A stretch of DNA of 64,000 bases. Source: Christiangramia gaetbulicola. Lineage in GTDB: Bacteria; Bacteroidota; Bacteroidia; Flavobacteriales; Flavobacteriaceae. Below the pieces are notes generated by a model that was not told the DNA's origin, did not search any database, and worked only from the letters and a program-made list of their open reading frames with translations. The DNA lies in NCBI RefSeq assembly GCF_003054225.1, contig NZ_QBKQ01000001.1, positions 372,001 to 436,000 on the forward strand, written 5' to 3'. Positions 62,001-64,000 of this stretch are shown one piece after another. The position numbers were made by a program, and so were the translations under genes. Numbering within the stretch: position 1 is the stretch's first letter; the number at the start of each line of letters is the position of its first letter.

Positions 62001-63572
62001 TTACTGAACGTCCTGACTAAGAGTCACAGTTCCGTATGAACCAACATCTGCTTTAGGAACATTAGATCCATAAGTAGCGTTGATCTCTGTAATAATTTCA
62101 TTAGCAATCACAGCATATCCACGCGGAGTTAAGTGAATTCCGTCTAAAGAAAAAGCACCACCCGTAACGAAGTCTGAAGTAATGACACCTCCGTCAAAAG
62201 GAATTCCCTGATCTTTTAACTGAGATAGTGTTTCATTTACATCTACCAGTCCAAGACCTAAAGTTTCAGCATTTGCTTCAATAGCATCGTTGAAAAGGTT
62301 TGTAGCCTGGCTGATATACTGAAGTTCTTCTGAATCTAAAGCATCTTTATCATCAATACCGCTAACTGCTCCAAATAAGATCTGAGCCTGCTCTGGAGTA
62401 GGACTTCCGCCTGCCTGAAGAATAGCAAGAACTTCTCCAACTTCCTGAGTTAATTGCACAGAACCATATCCTCCAGCCAATGCTGTCTGGTCTATAGTTA
62501 AAAGTAGAAGTTCATTTTCGGTCATTTGACGGAATCCAAGAGGATTTGCCTGAGTAACCGGAACATCTATAAGGAACCTGTTTGGACCTTCGTTAAACTG
62601 AATTGCATATTGTGAAGCTAAAGCCTGTGCCTGCTCTGCAGGTACTCCCTGAGCCATCAATCCACCAGCGAACACTCCGGCAACAGCCTGGAAATATCCG
62701 GTTAATTGAGCTGCAGTGGCAGCATCTAAAGCTAAGGCGTTATTAGGAACCGTTGTAAAATAAGGCGCCGATGTAACATCTGGAATAGTTAAAAGTACTC
62801 CATCTGCAGTTTGAGCCAAGGCTCCAGCGATCTGACCGTATACCATTGAAAAAGCAGTAGGATCTGTAATGTCATTCGCTCCGTAAGAAGCGAAGTCTGT
62901 ATTTCCTAACTGAAATTCACCAGTTCCACCTGAAGTAGCATATCCAAGAACATCATTATTACCGATCCATAAAGTAAAGAAAGTTGGATCCTGTGCTAAA
63001 GCATCAGCTAAAACCGTTGCATTATCTGCACTTGCAAATCTTGCAAAATATGGGTTTGCCAATCCTGAAGGCACTCCTGCAACATTTCCATAACCCGGAG
63101 CAACCAGGTGATAAGATTTTGCTCCCGGAACACCCATGTTGTTGAATGACCCAGAAAGTTTATTGGTAATATCTGTAGTAGGCGCAGCCCCACCATATCT
63201 GGCTGGACGTGGTTGACCGTTAGCTCCTACAGCAAGAACGAATCTGTTTTGAGTAATCTGGGTTCCACCTAATAATAGACCTCCAGCATTATCGTTCATT
63301 AAAGGCTGAGTAAAACCATCGGTTTGCTGAGTCACAGCAAATTTCTGAGCCAGGATATTAGGATAGGAATTTTCCTGTCCTGTAATATAAAGTGCTCCGT
63401 CTGCATACCCCGCAGTTAAAGAGTTACCAACAGCTACATAATTTGAGAAATCTGCCTGTCCATTGGAGTAAACTTCACCATCTTCGATGGCATTTTCTAA
63501 TTCAGGTTCGCAGGATACAACCCCTAAGGCTAATATTGCGATATATTTATAATAGTTCTTCATCGTTCTCAT
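62001..63572 (-). CDS. SGNH/GDSL-hydrolase outer-membrane lipoprotein
   Basis: A 523-residue lipoprotein (lipobox VVSC, Cys21). SGNH motifs are present in order: block I VAVGNSLTAGYADG (Ser in GNSL), block III IGNNDVLGY and block V DGIHLTPRGYAVIANEI (Asp and His). A large insert of Gln/Ala-rich helices (about 250-420) separates blocks III and V. It may act as an esterase on a polysaccharide or lipid. Its start overlaps the FadL-like stop (TAATG), so the two are translationally coupled, which suggests a lipid or hydrophobic substrate. Met4 is another possible start. Confidence 0.88.
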   Translation of the reverse strand: MRTMKNYYKYIAILALGVVSCEPELENAIEDGEVYSNGQADFSNYVAVGNSLTAGYADGALYITGQENSYPNILAQKFAVTQQTDGFTQPLMNDNAGGLLLGGTQITQNRFVLAVGANGQPRPARYGGAAPTTDITNKLSGSFNNMGVPGAKSYHLVAPGYGNVAGVPSGLANPYFARFASADNATVLADALAQDPTFFTLWIGNNDVLGYATSGGTGEFQLGNTDFASYGANDITDPTAFSMVYGQIAGALAQTADGVLLTIPDVTSAPYFTTVPNNALALDAATAAQLTGYFQAVAGVFAGGLMAQGVPAEQAQALASQYAIQFNEGPNRFLIDVPVTQANPLGFRQMTENELLLLTIDQTALAGGYGSVQLTQEVGEVLAILQAGGSPTPEQAQILFGAVSGIDDKDALDSEELQYISQATNLFNDAIEANAETLGLGLVDVNETLSQLKDQGIPFDGGVITSDFVTGGAFSLDGIHLTPRGYAVIANEIITEINATYGSNVPKADVGSYGTVTLSQDVQ

Positions 63573-64000
63573 TAAATTTTAATTGTTACACCTAGACCAG
63601 GAACAAATGCACTTGATTTGTAAGTTCCTTCAAAAGGCACATTCTGACCGTTCTCCTGATAGTAATCGTATGATTCATCTATATCCTTAAATCTACTGTA
63701 AAGGAAAGAAGCATCTATCGCAATTTTATCTGTTACATTTACGGTAAGACCTCCTGTAAAGTTGTTCGAATCATTTCTTGGGGTTTCAGGAGCAAAATAT
63801 CCTGATTGTACCGGAGACTCATCAAAATAATAACCGGCTCTTAAAACGAAAGTTTCATTCGCGGCATATTGAAGACCAAATCTGTAAATAGAAGCGTCTT
63901 TGTAATTTCTTGGGTTCTTAGAATCAGGAATGTTAGGGTTTGCCCAATCTACATCCAGAGACTCATAAACATCCCAGAAAGTACGGTTATAATCAAAAGC
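63572..64000 (-). CDS. OmpP1/FadL-like outer-membrane porin, C-terminal part, cut by window edge
   Basis: The final 142 codons of a beta-barrel are present, with the rest beyond the right edge. Strands alternate with turns: PRNYKDASIYRFGLQYAA, NETFVLRAGYYFDESPV, NFTGGLTVNVTDKIAIDASFLYSRF and a terminal strand ending FVPGLGVTIKI. The WDVYESLDVDWANPNIPD segment and general layout match FadL/OmpP1 proteins, which take up long-chain fatty acids and other hydrophobic compounds. The stop codon TAA shares its final A with the ATG of the SGNH lipoprotein gene (TAATG). The C-terminal residue is Ile and not the Phe common in proteobacterial barrels. Confidence 0.8.
   Translation of the reverse strand, partial: AFDYNRTFWDVYESLDVDWANPNIPDSKNPRNYKDASIYRFGLQYAANETFVLRAGYYFDESPVQSGYFAPETPRNDSNNFTGGLTVNVTDKIAIDASFLYSRFKDIDESYDYYQENGQNVPFEGTYKSSAFVPGLGVTIKI

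Overview
The window comes from a Bacteroidota genome, most likely a marine Flavobacteriaceae of the Gramella/Christiangramia type. The taxonomic call is inference, since no search could be run. Supporting signs are the moderately AT-rich sequence, Bacteroidota -7 boxes (TAnnTTTG and variants) upstream of several genes, many lipoproteins with Leu/Ala/Ser-Cys lipoboxes, a fused HPPK/deoxynucleoside kinase, long aromatic amino acid hydroxylase and urocanase genes, and families such as GSCFA, DUF4136, DUF4230 and DUF5522. No tRNA, rRNA, CRISPR array, phage or insertion sequence was seen.

Layout. 1-4.5 kb: mutS (cut by the left edge, TTG start), a small membrane protein, an ABC exporter and a decayed gene. 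4.5-6 kb: an M24 peptidase-like lipoprotein. 6.1-17.8 kb: a tightly coupled five-gene signalling operon on the minus strand. It holds a 2139-residue histidine kinase with nine repeated sensor modules, a TPR kinase, a short kinase, a lone receiver, and a receiver fused to a class III adenylate cyclase. 18.1-24.8 kb: a TPR lipoprotein and small exported or membrane proteins (DUF418, HGSNAT-like, a PycTM-like protein, a TerB-like protein). 25-30.9 kb: two large exported peptidases (tricorn-like S41 and S9) and a small secreted protein. 31-41.3 kb: mostly housekeeping genes (TrmH-type methylase, HPPK-dNK, queuosine-precursor transporter, AsmA-like protein, a Tat-signal aminotransferase between repeat clusters, DUF2797, GH3, acetyltransferase). 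41.4-51.5 kb: hemL, a glucosaminidase lipoprotein, an ACC-deaminase-like enzyme, hutU, an aromatic amino acid hydroxylase, DUF4230 and GSCFA. 51.5-64 kb: alaS, an M23 peptidase, a MerR regulator, LemA and two TPM proteins, a pentapeptide protein, clpX-clpP-tig, a holin-like membrane protein, an SGNH-hydrolase lipoprotein and the 3' end of a FadL-like porin gene.

The most unusual part is the 11.7-kb signalling operon. It has three kinases and two receivers but no DNA-binding output, and its only visible effector is a cyclase predicted to make cAMP. The sensor array of the giant kinase is assembled from at least three interleaved subtypes of one module with a strict ~188-residue period. Other points of note are a frameshifted and truncated paralogue of a secreted protein at 4.3-4.5 kb, a repeated promoter geometry (-7 box exactly four bases before ATG) predicting leaderless mRNAs, and a family of shuffled intergenic repeats around the Tat-signal aminotransferase.
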